Assembly: GCF_009184635.1 (NCBI RefSeq)
Contig: NZ_WELI01000011.1
Location: forward strand, 1-64,000
Length of the DNA stretch: 64,000 bases
Reading direction: 5' to 3'
Origin: Rudanella paleaurantiibacter
GTDB taxonomy: Bacteria; Bacteroidota; Bacteroidia; Cytophagales; Spirosomataceae
Below are positions 14,753 to 24,970 of the stretch, piece after piece. The notes under the pieces are model-generated. The model saw only the letters and a program-made list of their open reading frames with translations, searched no databases and was not told the DNA's origin. Both the position numbers and the translations under genes were made by a program. The first letter of the stretch is position 1. The number at the start of each line of letters is the position of its first letter.

Positions 14753-17700
14753 TTAAAACGTGACGGTAGCACCGGCCGTAATGGTAATGGCGCGGGGGTA
14801 GGGCGTGAAATCGTAGCCACCCGCCAGCACCGAATAGCCCGAACTGGGTTGGATAAACGTGTAGCCCGTGCCGGTTGCCGCAGCGTTGACGCCCGTGCCA
14901 CCGATGGGGCTGTTGGCTGGGTTCGGGGAGCGGTAGGTTGATACTTCGGGGTCGATGCCCGAGTACCGGGTGAACGTGAACAGGTTCTGGGCCGAGCCGA
15001 ACACCCGGATGCTGTTGGCACTGATCTTCTTGGCCCACAGGGCGGGCAAGCCGTAGCTCAGTTGTACCGTTTTAATCCGCAAAAACGACGCATCTTCAAT
15101 TACCCGCGACGAAGGCCGGGGATTAGGCGAACCAGCATCGCCCTTGAGGTTGTAGCGGGCGCGTGGAATATCATTCGTTGGGTTCGAGGGGGTCCAGCGG
15201 TCGGCGTAGGTGGCAAACTGATTGCCGTTCAGGAAATACCCACCCGTCGACTCAAACGCGATCCGGTTGGCGTTGAGCACTTTGTTGCCGTAGCTCCACT
15301 GGGCAAATACGCTCAGCGTAAGCCCTTTGTAGGTAAAATTGTTCGACAGACCACCGGTATGGATGGGTAGAGGAGTACCCAGCGTGGTTTGGTCGTTGGC
15401 GTCTACCACCCCATCGCCGTTAATATCTACGTACTTCGGGTCGCCGGGCTGTACGTTGGCTGAGTAGGTAGGTACGCCGTTGCGGAGTACGTACGAGCCG
15501 TTGGCCAGTCGGTCGAAATCGTCAAACTGGTACACGCCCCCCCATTTGTAGCCGTAAAACTGCGAGATGGGGGCTCCGGCGCGGGCAATCCAGGCCGACG
15601 CGCCACCGGGCAGGCCCCAGGCCGTGAGTCGGGCGTCGAGACCATCGTAAAAATTCAGGATTTTACTCCGGTTGAAACTGATGTTAAAACTGCTCGTCCA
15701 GCTAAAGTTTTTGCGCTGCACGTTGGTGGTTTGCAACGTAAACTCAAAGCCTGAGTTGCGGAGGTTTCCTGTGTTCTGAAACTGTGAGTTCGTTCCATTG
15801 CTGTAACCTGCCAGAAACGGAAGTGGTACACCCAGGAGAAAGTTGCGCGTCCGGCGGTTGTAGTAATCGGCTTCAATTTCGATTCGGTTGTTCAGGAACG
15901 ACAGGTTCAAACCGAGGTCAAACTCGTTGGTGGTTTCCCACGTCAGGTTGTCGTTACCGTAGAAAAAAGGCACTACCCCAAGGCTGTAGGCATTGTTGAA
16001 GGGGTAGCCGTGACCCGTGTTGAGGGCTCCGTATTGCGAAAGATAGCTGAAATCGCCCACTTTGTTGTTGCCCACAGCCCCGTAGCTGAGCCGTAGTTTG
16101 CCATCGCTCAGAATATTGCTGAACTTCTTCATGAATGGCTCCGAACCAAACCGCCAGGCAAACGCCCCCGATGGGAAGTAGCCCCACTGCTTGCCGGGCG
16201 TAAACTTCGACGAACCATCTGACCGGGCCGAGAACGTAAACAGGTAACGGTCGCGAAAGGTGTAGTTGGCGCGGGCCAGAAACGAGAACATCTGCCAGTG
16301 CGAACCCGACGTAGCCGGTCCCGTAGCGGTGCCGGTGTTGAGGCTGATAATGCCGAGGTACTCCGTAGCGGGCGGGATGTTAATGACCCGGAACCCGTGC
16401 GAGGCCGTGCGGGCGTACTGGTACGTGAACCCCACGAGGGCGTCGAGGCTGTGGTCTTTACCAAACCGGTTTCGGTAGCTCAGAATGTTCTCGTTGAGCC
16501 AGTTGCCATTGATCACGTTGGTGTAGCCCCCATTGATGCCGTTGGGATTGGCAATGGCCCCGGCCGCGTTGCGAAACAGGTTGCCCTGTATGGTCTGCGA
16601 GTTGTAAAACGTTTCCTGCCGCAGGGTGGTGGTGTTCAGGCCGCCCGAAACGCGCAGCTTGAAATTCTTCAGAAACGAATACTCCAGATAGGCGTTGATG
16701 GTGGCTGTGTTGTTAATATTCTTGCGGTATTCGTTTTGGGCTTGTACCAACGGGTTAATTAGGTTGTCGCCGAGCGAGGCTGTGCTGTTGCCGCTCGAAA
16801 AATCCTGAAACGCGATGCTGTCGATGAGGGCCGCGGCCAGGTCCTGATTGCCCAGGCCCGCTACCGGGCGGTACTGCCACATGCCCTGAATAACCCCGCC
16901 CCCGTTGGCCCCTGAGGGTACGGTGCCGTAGGTGGAGGTGTTGGCGTAGCTGCCCGCCAGCCCAACTTTCAGGCGGCTCCGAATGTGTTGGTCGAGGCTG
17001 AAACGGCCGTCGTACCGGCGCAGACCCGTGTTGATCACAATCCCTTTCTGGTCGAAAAGCGAACCCGACACCGCAAACCGGGTGTCGGCGTTGCCCCCGC
17101 TGATGTTGAGCGAGTGGGTCATTTGTGAGCCCTGCCGCAGCACCTGCTCCTGCCAGTCGGTACCGGCTACGTTGCGGTACGATTCGAGGGTTTTATTGGG
17201 GTCGTTTTGGCCGAGGTAAATGGCCCGAAACCGGTTGAAGGGCGCAGCCGGGGTGCTCGTGATGCTGTCGAGTTCGAGCTGAAGCCGCACAAATTCGTAG
17301 GGGCTCATCATCTTCACCCGGCGCACGTCGCGCTGAATCCCGCCCGACACGTTGTACGTAACCCGGACCGGACCGGGTTTGCCCCGTTTGGTGGTAATCA
17401 GAATAACCCCGTTTGCCCCGCGCGCTCCGTAAATAGCAATCGACGAGGCATCTTTGAGTACTTCGAGCGACTCAATGTCGTTGGGATTGATGGCGTTGAT
17501 GTCCATGTTCTCAATCGGAAACCCGTCGATCACAAACAAGGGCGACGAGTCCTGACTCACCGAGCTGCCCCGCACCACAATGTTGGCGGCTGAGCCCGGT
17601 TGGCCATCGCCGGAGGTAACCACAACCCCGGCAATGCGGCCCGCAAGTGCCTGATCGTACGAGGGCACCGGGGCCCGCTGCATCTCTTCCACGTTGGCTT

Positions 17701-18151
17701 TGCCCACCGAGCCGGTCACGTCTTTCTTGCGTACTTCGCCGTAGCCCACAACCACCACCTCTTCGAGGCTGTTATTGTCTTCGGCAAGGGTGACGGTCAG
17801 TTTTTTCTGACTCCCCACGGTCACGGCCTTTTTCAGAAAGCCAATCGAGCTGAACAGAAGGATGCTGCGTTCTGAAGCCACCTGAATCGAAAACCGGCCG
17901 TCGGCATCGGTGGTGGTGCCGGTGTTGGTGCCCTGCACCACCACGTTCACGCCCGGCAGGGTGCCTCCCTTGGCGTCGGTTACGGTGCCGGTCACGGAAA
18001 TACGGGTTTGCTGAGCCGAGGCAAACGACAGGGTCAGCAGGGTTAGCAACAGGGCCAGGAGGAGTGGTCGGCCAGGCCGCAACTGGAGTGGGCCGGGGCG
18101 TTGTGCCGCCCGAGGGTGGATTGATAAGGATAAAGTTGGTGTCATAATCAT
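14753..18151 (-). CDS. susC: SusC/RagA-family TonB-linked outer membrane transporter
   Basis: 1132 residues. After an N-terminal hydrophobic export signal (LLLALLLTLLTLSFASAQ) comes a carboxypeptidase-regulatory-like domain (TVTDAKGGTLPGVNVVVQGT). Next are the TonB-box-like VVVVGYGEVRKKDVTGSV region near residue 135 and the plug domain with GRIAGVVVTSGDGQPGSAAN and VLKDASSIAIYGARGANGVI. The beta-barrel fills the rest and ends in an aromatic residue (GATVTF). It imports large oligosaccharides using TonB energy together with SusD. It follows the GH105 gene by 21 bases. The divergent hybrid sensor at 20274 is the likely regulator. Confidence 0.95.
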   Translation of the reverse strand: MIMTPTLSLSIHPRAAQRPGPLQLRPGRPLLLALLLTLLTLSFASAQQTRISVTGTVTDAKGGTLPGVNVVVQGTNTGTTTDADGRFSIQVASERSILLFSSIGFLKKAVTVGSQKKLTVTLAEDNNSLEEVVVVGYGEVRKKDVTGSVGKANVEEMQRAPVPSYDQALAGRIAGVVVTSGDGQPGSAANIVVRGSSVSQDSSPLFVIDGFPIENMDINAINPNDIESLEVLKDASSIAIYGARGANGVILITTKRGKPGPVRVTYNVSGGIQRDVRRVKMMSPYEFVRLQLELDSITSTPAAPFNRFRAIYLGQNDPNKTLESYRNVAGTDWQEQVLRQGSQMTHSLNISGGNADTRFAVSGSLFDQKGIVINTGLRRYDGRFSLDQHIRSRLKVGLAGSYANTSTYGTVPSGANGGGVIQGMWQYRPVAGLGNQDLAAALIDSIAFQDFSSGNSTASLGDNLINPLVQAQNEYRKNINNTATINAYLEYSFLKNFKLRVSGGLNTTTLRQETFYNSQTIQGNLFRNAAGAIANPNGINGGYTNVINGNWLNENILSYRNRFGKDHSLDALVGFTYQYARTASHGFRVINIPPATEYLGIISLNTGTATGPATSGSHWQMFSFLARANYTFRDRYLFTFSARSDGSSKFTPGKQWGYFPSGAFAWRFGSEPFMKKFSNILSDGKLRLSYGAVGNNKVGDFSYLSQYGALNTGHGYPFNNAYSLGVVPFFYGNDNLTWETTNEFDLGLNLSFLNNRIEIEADYYNRRTRNFLLGVPLPFLAGYSNGTNSQFQNTGNLRNSGFEFTLQTTNVQRKNFSWTSSFNISFNRSKILNFYDGLDARLTAWGLPGGASAWIARAGAPISQFYGYKWGGVYQFDDFDRLANGSYVLRNGVPTYSANVQPGDPKYVDINGDGVVDANDQTTLGTPLPIHTGGLSNNFTYKGLTLSVFAQWSYGNKVLNANRIAFESTGGYFLNGNQFATYADRWTPSNPTNDIPRARYNLKGDAGSPNPRPSSRVIEDASFLRIKTVQLSYGLPALWAKKISANSIRVFGSAQNLFTFTRYSGIDPEVSTYRSPNPANSPIGGTGVNAAATGTGYTFIQPSSGYSVLAGGYDFTPYPRAITITAGATVTF

Positions 18152-18171
18152 ACGAGTGAAAGCGGGTTGAA

Positions 18172-20016
18172 TCAGCGTCCCGATTGGGTCGGGGGTTGGT
18201 TATTGAGCATTTTTTCGATTTCGATACCGGCAAAGAGCACCGCAAACAGGCCGTGGGTGTCGTTGTCGTAGAAGGGGCGCGTGAGGTAGTAGTTCACGTC
18301 TTCGGAGCACATGGTACCCATGCAGATATTGTGCACCGTGCCGTCGGGCTCAACCTGGGTTTTGAGCGCTTCCCAGGCGTTCATGACTGCCGATTTGTAC
18401 CGTTTGGCGTCGAGCCAGCCGTGCTGTATACCCCGCGCCATGCCCATAGCGAAAATGGCCGTACCCGATACCTCTTTGGGCGAGTCGGGGCGGTCGAGCA
18501 CGTTGAGCCAGAACCCGCTCTTGTCCTGCCAGCGAGCCAGCGATTCCATGTGTTTGCGGAAATGATTCAGAATAGGCTTGTACCGGGGGTGATCGGCGGG
18601 GAGGTTCATGAGCACCTCGCTCATGGCCCACACCGCCCAGCCGTTGGCCCGCGACCAGTGGGGGAGCTTGGCCGGGCGGTTGGAGTAGCGGGCGTGCATG
18701 TACAGGTTGGCGTCAGCATCCCAAACCTGCTCGTTGAAGCCTATGACCTGATTAGCGGCATCATCCAGAAAGGCTTTTTTCTGGGCCGGGTCGGTCACAT
18801 AGCGCGAAGCCTGCACCAGAAACGGGATGCCCATAAACATATCGTCGACCCAGGTGGTGTATTTCTCCGGTGTGGTGCGGGTGTAAATGCCCGAACCCGG
18901 CAACCGAAGCTGCTCTTTTTGGGCGTAGTGCAGCATGTTGTCGATAAACTGCACGTATTCCGAGCGTCGGGCAAACGTCGGTTGCTGCCGCAGTCGGTAC
19001 ACAAACGGGATAGAGGGCGCGAGCGTGAAATCGAGCAGGGGCGTGTTTACCAGGTGGTAATTGGCCGAGGTAACGGCGTTGAGAGCACCTACCTGATGGC
19101 TCACAAACGGAATGCTTTCGAGCTGAAAGTCGCAGAACCGACTAGCGTATTCGTTGTACTGTTTCTGGCCCGATAGTTCGGCCAGGTGCTGCATCGCCCA
19201 GGCAACACCGCCGTTATGGTAATTCCAGTGGTAGTTGGTGCCCCATTCTTTGGAGTCGATTAGATCACCCAGCACGTCGACTTTCGGGATGGTCCAGGTC
19301 ACGGGGCTATCGAGACCGGCGTACATCCGCCCAAATCGAATCTCTTTTTCGGGCCCGTAAGCCGTGCGCAGGCCCGTGCGGGTATTGGCGGTGACCGGGT
19401 TGGCAAACGGCCCCATAATGAGCCAATTGGTCATTTTGGCCACGCGGGGGTCTACGTCGGGTACGTTGGACAGGCCAATGGCCGGGTAGTTTATTTTCTG
19501 GGCCAGAATAGCCCCTTTCTGGCTCGGCGGTTGCAGGTACACCCGCCATTCGTTGCCCCGCGTTTCGGATTTGATGAGCAGTTGGTTGGGGCCTTGTTTC
19601 AGGGTCAGTTGCAGCTGATTGGGGAGCTCGATACTACGCTCCTCATGCTCTAGTTTGATCGTGTGGTCGCCTTCTTTTTCGTACACCACCTGCCCGTTGA
19701 GCCAGATTTTACAGCCATCGTTGTGCTCAACCTGCATCGTGAGCGTCTGGGCCTGTGGACTGGTGAGGTGGGTATAGGCGTAGGCCACGGCGGGTTTGCC
19801 GAGGGTCAGGCTCCGCCCAAAATCGACCACGTGCAGGCCGTTGAACGTCTGGCCCACGGGCCGGGGCACCAGTTGGTACCGGAAGGGGGTGTCGCGGATG
19901 AGCTTGTCGCCAATGCGCTTCACCACGGCGAGCGGGGTTTCGGGCGTGCCCGGTTGAGCCATTGTGTTGCCGCCCCAGCCGAGCAGGGCAATGAGGAATA
20001 CAGAAACCGTTTTCAT
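18172..20016 (-). CDS. GH88/GH105-type unsaturated uronyl hydrolase
   Basis: 614 residues with a signal peptide (cleaved after GNTMAQ). Residues about 30-230 form a beta-rich module with CKIWLNGQVVYEKEGDH, like carbohydrate-binding domains. The (alpha/alpha)6 catalytic domain follows: YHWNYHNGGVAWAM, TTWVDDMFMGIPFL near residue 390, LPHWSRANGWAVWAMSEV near 455, and DSPKEVSGTAIFAMGMARG. The aspartate of WVDDM and the SRANGW and SGTA segments are typical of GH105, which hydrates the 4,5-unsaturated uronic acid left by polysaccharide lyases. That fits the lyase genes downstream. It is the first gene of the minus-strand locus, 258 bases from the divergent sensor. GH88 versus GH105 cannot be settled by eye; a GH105 relative is favoured. 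Confidence 0.85.
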   Translation of the reverse strand: MKTVSVFLIALLGWGGNTMAQPGTPETPLAVVKRIGDKLIRDTPFRYQLVPRPVGQTFNGLHVVDFGRSLTLGKPAVAYAYTHLTSPQAQTLTMQVEHNDGCKIWLNGQVVYEKEGDHTIKLEHEERSIELPNQLQLTLKQGPNQLLIKSETRGNEWRVYLQPPSQKGAILAQKINYPAIGLSNVPDVDPRVAKMTNWLIMGPFANPVTANTRTGLRTAYGPEKEIRFGRMYAGLDSPVTWTIPKVDVLGDLIDSKEWGTNYHWNYHNGGVAWAMQHLAELSGQKQYNEYASRFCDFQLESIPFVSHQVGALNAVTSANYHLVNTPLLDFTLAPSIPFVYRLRQQPTFARRSEYVQFIDNMLHYAQKEQLRLPGSGIYTRTTPEKYTTWVDDMFMGIPFLVQASRYVTDPAQKKAFLDDAANQVIGFNEQVWDADANLYMHARYSNRPAKLPHWSRANGWAVWAMSEVLMNLPADHPRYKPILNHFRKHMESLARWQDKSGFWLNVLDRPDSPKEVSGTAIFAMGMARGIQHGWLDAKRYKSAVMNAWEALKTQVEPDGTVHNICMGTMCSEDVNYYLTRPFYDNDTHGLFAVLFAGIEIEKMLNNQPPTQSGR

Positions 20017-20273
20017 GCGTATGATCTGGAAAGCCGTTCTGTCTGGGCCAGACAGGTTGAGAAATAGCCTAAAACAATAGGGTATGGGTGAAATAGAACC
20101 TTGGCGGTATTATTTTGCACAAAGTTTATTTCTGGCGGCTCGCCGGGCTTGTCTGAGTGTTGCAAATGCTGGTTTCGGTGTTGCAACATGCGGAAAATGG
20201 GAAGCTTCCGGGTCAAATTGGACAACGAAAGGGGGTTACCAGGCTGACAAGACCGTGACTGTCGCTTATTTCC

Positions 20274-23200
20274 ATGATGGACGTCTATCCTTACCGAACT
20301 ATACGTTGCGCTTTGTTTCTGGTCCGATGGCTGTGCCTTCTGGCCGCGCTGTTGGCTACGCAGGTGGCCCATGCCGGGCCGGGGTTGCAAACCGAAAACC
20401 GACCGGTTATAATCTCTGACCTCCTGTTTGAGCATTTCCGTAGCCGACAGGGCCTACCCGACGACCGCACCCGGGCCTTTCATCAGGATCGGCAGGGCTA
20501 CCTCTGGGTGGGCACCATGAATGGCCTTGCCCGCTATGATGGGTACTCGTTTCGGAAATTCTACCGGCAACCAGGGGCCAATGGGCTGGCCGGAAACTGG
20601 ATCAATGCCATCTGTGAAGACAGCAGCGGGAACCTGTGGTTTGGCACCAAAGAAGGACTCAGCTTTTTCGACCGCCAACTGGAGCAGTTTACCACGTTCA
20701 GGCAGCAGCCCGGCCGGGCCAATTCGTTAGTCAATAACCTGATTACCTCGCTCTGTTTCGACCGGCAGGGGATATTATGGATTGGCACGGCGGGCGGGCT
20801 GTGCGCTTACGACCCGGTGCGCCGGACATTTCGGCCCGTGCGGCAATACCCGCTCAACGATTACATTGCCCGGATTATCCGCTCCGATGGCCCTTACCTC
20901 TGGGTGGCGACCAATGCCGGGCCGGTGCGGTTCGATACCCGGACACAAACCGGGCAGCACTTTGCGGTACAGGCCCGACCCGGTCCGTACGGCGAGCGGT
21001 TCTGGTCGGTTGTTGAACTGAACCGGCAACTGTACTTAGGCACGGGGGCCGACGGGCTACTCCGGCTCCGTTTCGATGCTAAACAGAACCGCTACACGGG
21101 CTTTGAGCCGGTCAATAGGTTTGCGGGCAGTGGGGTTTCCCTCGACCGTACCGAGATTTACGACATCTGCCCTACCCCCACCGGGGGGGTGTGGCTGGGT
21201 ACCAACCGGGGCGTGGCCCACATAGACCGGCTGGGGCAACCCGACGCCCGTTTGCAACTGGTACAGCACAACCCCGTGGTGGAACAAAGCCTTAGTCACG
21301 ACCGGGTGTACCGGCTCCTGCTCGACCGGACGCAGGTGCTTTGGTGCGGCACCGAAATGGGTCTGAACAAGCTCGATCTGGGTCAGATGCCCTTCCGGTA
21401 TTTCACCTTTGCCAATCAACAATCGAAAGATCAGGTCCGCAGCATCACCGCCGACCGCCGGGGCACCATCTGGCTCGGCACCAGCAAATCGGGCCTGTAC
21501 GCGTACCAACCCACCGACCGCTCGTCGGCGTATTATCGGTTGGGGGCCGATGCCGGTTTTCAGAACTACCATCGCTCGGTAGCTATCGACAGCGCGCAAC
21601 GCCTGTACGTGGGTACGCTCAACGGGGTGTTTCGGCTCGATGCCGGGCAACCCTCGGCCGTGACCGACGTGCTGCCGGGAACCACCGTATTTGCCATGCT
21701 GACCGATTCGCGCGGGCGGGTCTGGGTTGGCACCCGGCAGGGGCTGCTCCGTATCGGGGCTGACGGGGCGCGGACCAACATTCCCATCAAAGCGGCCAAT
21801 GCCGAACTGGTGCGGGCTATTTTTGAAGACCACCGGGGCGGTATCTGGATTGGGTTTGAAAATGCGGGCTTGTTTTACCTGAACCCCAACACGGAGCAGG
21901 TTACACACCTGTCGGCTACGTCGGCTGGGCGGGGGCTACTAGGCTCAACGGTCTACGCCATTGTTGAGCAACCCAAAGGCACCATTTGGGTGGGCACTGA
22001 GTCGGGCCTGAATAAACTGACGCTCGGGGCCGCTTCCCGAGGTGCGGGAACTTCGGCACCGGGGCCATTTACGGTGGCGCAGTATGCCGAAAAAGACGGC
22101 CTGCCCGACCCTTCGGTCAACGGGATTCTGCCCGACCGGCAGGGCCATTTGTGGATTAGCACGCTCAAAGGACTGGTGCGGTTCGAGCCCGCCCGGGCGT
22201 CGGTGCGGGTTTACCTGCCTACCCTCGTTTTCAGCCATAACTGCCATTACCGCTTTCCCGACGGTCGGCTGGTGTTTGGCACTGCCGACGGGTTTGTGCT
22301 CTTCGATCCCGCCCGGATTCCAACCGACGATTCGCCCCCGCGGGTAGTAATCGACAACCTCAAACTGTTTAACCGGGAGGTGGGTATCGGGCAGACGTTG
22401 AACGACGACGTTCTACTGCCCCGCGCCCTTTCTGACTTGCCTACGCTCCAACTGAACTACCGTAACAATGTGTTTACGGTGGGTTTTACGGCGCTTCATT
22501 TTGTGAACCCCGCCCGGAACCGGTACGCCTACCGGCTCGTGGGCTTCGACCGAAACTGGACGCTCACCGATGCAGGCAACCGGTCGGCTACGTACACCAA
22601 CCTCGACCCCGGTACGTACCGGTTTGAGGTGCGGGCGGCCAACAACGTGGGGCATTGGGTGAGTGCGCCCACCGTGCTGACGGTGGAGATGTTGCCGCCC
22701 CCCTGGAAAACATGGTGGGCCTACACGCTCTATGTGCTGTTGCTGGCGGGCGTCTTGTACGCGGTTGGGCGGTACCTGTTGCTGGTGGCCCGCCAACGGC
22801 AACAGTTGCTGTTTGAGCAGCGTGAGAAGGAGCAGATGCAGAAACTGAACGGCCTCAAGCTGGAGTTTTTTACGGACATTTCGCATGAGTTCCGAACCCC
22901 ACTAACGCTTATTACCAGCCCTGTTGAGGACTTACTGACCAATCCTGCCCTCGACCGGAAAACCCGCGCGACCGTGCAGCTGATTCAACGCAACTGCCGC
23001 AAACTGCTTCATTTGCTCGATGAGCTGATGACCTTTCAGAAGCTCGAACAGGGTAAGCTTAAGCTCAAAACGGAGGAGCTGGACCTGGTGGCCTTTGCCC
23101 GTGAGGTGTTTGATAGTTTTGAACCCCTGACGGTAAAAAATGGGCTTGATTACCAGTTTACGGCTTCGGTGAATACTTTGCGGTTTGCTGGCGACCCCGA

Positions 23201-24398
23201 CAAGCTGGAGAAGATTCTGAACAACCTCCTGAACAACGCCATCAAGTTTACGCCCTCGGGCGGGTATGTCTACCTGAGGCTGACCGTGAACCCCGGTCGG
23301 CAGGAGGTGACGATTGAGGTAGAAGATTCCGGGAAAGGCATCACCCCCGCCGAACGGCAGCACCTGTTCGAGCGGTTTTTCCAGTCGGAAACCAATAAGT
23401 ATGGCGTGGGCGTAGGGCTTTCGCTCACCAAAAGCCTGGTTGAACTGCATGGCGGTCAGATTAGCGTGGAGAGTGAGCCCGGTCGGCGGACCTGCTTTAC
23501 GGTCACGTTGCCCGCGCCCCTTGCTCCGCTCATGGCCTCGGTTTCGCCGGTGGTTCGGGCGGTAATGCCGGAGGTTGTGGCTCCGGCTTTGCCCGCTCGC
23601 CCAACCCTGCCTCAGCTTGACGACCGGCCGGTGTTGCTCATTGCCGACGATCACGATGACATTCTCGATTATCTGGAAGGGCTGTTTGCGGACAATTACC
23701 GAATCGTTCGGGCGGGTAACGGGGTGGAGGCTCTGCAAGCGATTGGGAAACGCGAACCCGACCTGATTATCAGCGATGTGATGATGCCCGAAATGGACGG
23801 GATTACCCTCTGTCGCACGCTCAAAACCGACCTGAACACCTGCCATATTCCGCTTATTTTGCTGACGGCCCGTTCGGCTATTGCGCATCATATTGAAGGC
23901 ATTGGCACCGGGGCCGACGATTACGTGCCCAAACCGTTTCACCCCGAACTGCTGCGGGTGCGGGTGCAGAGCCTGCTGGAATCTCGGCAACGGCTCTTCG
24001 AAAAGTTTCGGGCGGGTGGGGCCGTTCTTCCCAAAGACATCGCCCGGAATCCGCTCGACGAGGCTTTCCTGCAAAAAGTGATGGATATTGTAACGGCCAA
24101 CCTGAGCAACGATGAGTTTAGTGTGGAGCAACTCGGCGAAGGGGTAAACATGAGTCGGAGCAACCTGTTTCGAAAACTGAAAGCCCTCACTGATCAAACC
24201 CCGGTCGAATTTATTTACTACCTCCGGCTCAAACACGCGGAGCAACTCCTGCTCGAACGTCGGCTGAATATTTCGCAGATAGCCTTTGAAGTTGGCTTCA
24301 AAAGTGCGTCGGCTTTTAGCAAGGCGTTTCGGAACCAGTTTGGCAAAGCACCCAGCGAATATCTGAGCGATAAACTTGCCGGGCAGCTGTCACCCTAA
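20274..24398 (+). CDS. hybrid two-component system sensor/regulator (HTCS) with AraC output
   Basis: 1374 residues. Signal peptide (about 1-35), then fourteen or so two-component-propeller repeats with WVGT, WFGT or WIGT strands to about residue 700, then a Y_Y_Y domain (YRLVGFDRNWTLTDAGNRSA), and a transmembrane helix near 820-845. In the cytoplasm lie the HisKA dimerisation domain with phospho-accepting His871 in DISHEFRTPLTLI, the HATPase domain (NLLNNAIKFTPSG, GVGVGLSLTKSLVELHGG), and a receiver domain with Asp1168 in ISDVMMPEMDG and KPF. A C-terminal AraC helix-turn-helix covers about 1275-1370. It senses an oligosaccharide in the periplasm and activates the divergent polysaccharide locus. 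All signalling residues are present. Confidence 0.95.
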   Translation: MMDVYPYRTIRCALFLVRWLCLLAALLATQVAHAGPGLQTENRPVIISDLLFEHFRSRQGLPDDRTRAFHQDRQGYLWVGTMNGLARYDGYSFRKFYRQPGANGLAGNWINAICEDSSGNLWFGTKEGLSFFDRQLEQFTTFRQQPGRANSLVNNLITSLCFDRQGILWIGTAGGLCAYDPVRRTFRPVRQYPLNDYIARIIRSDGPYLWVATNAGPVRFDTRTQTGQHFAVQARPGPYGERFWSVVELNRQLYLGTGADGLLRLRFDAKQNRYTGFEPVNRFAGSGVSLDRTEIYDICPTPTGGVWLGTNRGVAHIDRLGQPDARLQLVQHNPVVEQSLSHDRVYRLLLDRTQVLWCGTEMGLNKLDLGQMPFRYFTFANQQSKDQVRSITADRRGTIWLGTSKSGLYAYQPTDRSSAYYRLGADAGFQNYHRSVAIDSAQRLYVGTLNGVFRLDAGQPSAVTDVLPGTTVFAMLTDSRGRVWVGTRQGLLRIGADGARTNIPIKAANAELVRAIFEDHRGGIWIGFENAGLFYLNPNTEQVTHLSATSAGRGLLGSTVYAIVEQPKGTIWVGTESGLNKLTLGAASRGAGTSAPGPFTVAQYAEKDGLPDPSVNGILPDRQGHLWISTLKGLVRFEPARASVRVYLPTLVFSHNCHYRFPDGRLVFGTADGFVLFDPARIPTDDSPPRVVIDNLKLFNREVGIGQTLNDDVLLPRALSDLPTLQLNYRNNVFTVGFTALHFVNPARNRYAYRLVGFDRNWTLTDAGNRSATYTNLDPGTYRFEVRAANNVGHWVSAPTVLTVEMLPPPWKTWWAYTLYVLLLAGVLYAVGRYLLLVARQRQQLLFEQREKEQMQKLNGLKLEFFTDISHEFRTPLTLITSPVEDLLTNPALDRKTRATVQLIQRNCRKLLHLLDELMTFQKLEQGKLKLKTEELDLVAFAREVFDSFEPLTVKNGLDYQFTASVNTLRFAGDPDKLEKILNNLLNNAIKFTPSGGYVYLRLTVNPGRQEVTIEVEDSGKGITPAERQHLFERFFQSETNKYGVGVGLSLTKSLVELHGGQISVESEPGRRTCFTVTLPAPLAPLMASVSPVVRAVMPEVVAPALPARPTLPQLDDRPVLLIADDHDDILDYLEGLFADNYRIVRAGNGVEALQAIGKREPDLIISDVMMPEMDGITLCRTLKTDLNTCHIPLILLTARSAIAHHIEGIGTGADDYVPKPFHPELLRVRVQSLLESRQRLFEKFRAGGAVLPKDIARNPLDEAFLQKVMDIVTANLSNDEFSVEQLGEGVNMSRSNLFRKLKALTDQTPVEFIYYLRLKHAEQLLLERRLNISQIAFEVGFKSASAFSKAFRNQFGKAPSEYLSDKLAGQLSP

Positions 24399-24438
24399 CC
24401 CTGCCTAAACGAGGTGACGGCTTCGGGCAAAGGCTGGC

Positions 24439-24807
24439 TTATTCCTCGCGCTGACTATACACCGATTTCCGGTAGGCGATGCCCCAACTGGCCAGTTCCA
24501 GAATAAGCGGGGCCAGCGTTTTGCCGTGCTCGGTGATGCTGTATTCCACCGTGATGGGCTTGGTGTTCATTACCGTTCGGCTGACTAACTGATTCATTTC
24601 CAAGTCCTGGAGCTCTTTTGAGAGCATTTTGGTGCCGATCCCCCGAACCTCCCGGAGCAAATCCATAAAACCGAGCTTGTTGCCCTCAATAAGCGTGCCC
24701 AGAATCTGAAATTTCCATTTGCCCGACAGTACGCTCATCGCATCGCCAATGGCCTGCATCCGAACCTGACATACGGGCGTGTCGTTTACCTGTGCCTTCT
24801 TTTTCAT
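24439..24807 (-). CDS. HxlR-family winged-helix transcriptional regulator
   Basis: A start at 24807 gives 122 residues (MKKKAQVNDTPV...). The open frame reaches 24894, but a TACATTTG promoter-like box (24897-24904, minus strand) sits right at that upstream ATG, so the inner start is preferred. HxlR hallmarks: a conserved cysteine near the N-terminus (Cys13), IGDAMSVLSGKWKFQILGTL, GIGTKMLSKELQDLEMNQLV and the wing VEYSITEHGKTLAPL. HxlR proteins such as YodB and HypR sense electrophiles or disulfide stress through that cysteine. The divergent DsbA-like thiol protein makes a redox role plausible here, though this is inferred. Confidence 0.85.
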   Translation of the reverse strand: MKKKAQVNDTPVCQVRMQAIGDAMSVLSGKWKFQILGTLIEGNKLGFMDLLREVRGIGTKMLSKELQDLEMNQLVSRTVMNTKPITVEYSITEHGKTLAPLILELASWGIAYRKSVYSQREE

Positions 24808-24896
24808 TGTCTTTTTCTGATTAACCGGCTGATTTTCTGAGTGATGGGTAGATGTAGTTTCTTCGAGGAAACTACTTTCTAAAAGGAAACGCATAG

Positions 24897-24926
24897 CAAA
24901 TGTACAGCATTAGCTCGGTAGTTTTG
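24897..24926. promoter_or_regulatory. divergent promoter boxes between HxlR and DsbA-like genes
   Basis: TAGTTTTG at 24919-24926 (plus) matches the Bacteroidota -7 consensus TAnnTTTG and would start transcription about 35-40 bases before the DsbA-like ATG at 24971. TACATTTG at 24897-24904 on the minus strand matches the same consensus for hxlR. No clear TTTG -33 element was found for either. The boxes are only 14 bases apart, so one bound regulator could control both genes. Confidence 0.4.
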
Positions 24927-24970
24927 TTCTGTCATTCACCCGCCATACGGCACTGGATCGGCAACCGACC

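Noticed and set aside
22932-24245. 437-codon open frame on the minus strand opposite the hybrid sensor gene
   Set aside because: It lies fully antisense to the kinase, receiver and AraC domains, which have all catalytic motifs. Long antisense frames are expected in this GC-rich coding sequence, and the translation has no domain or signal.
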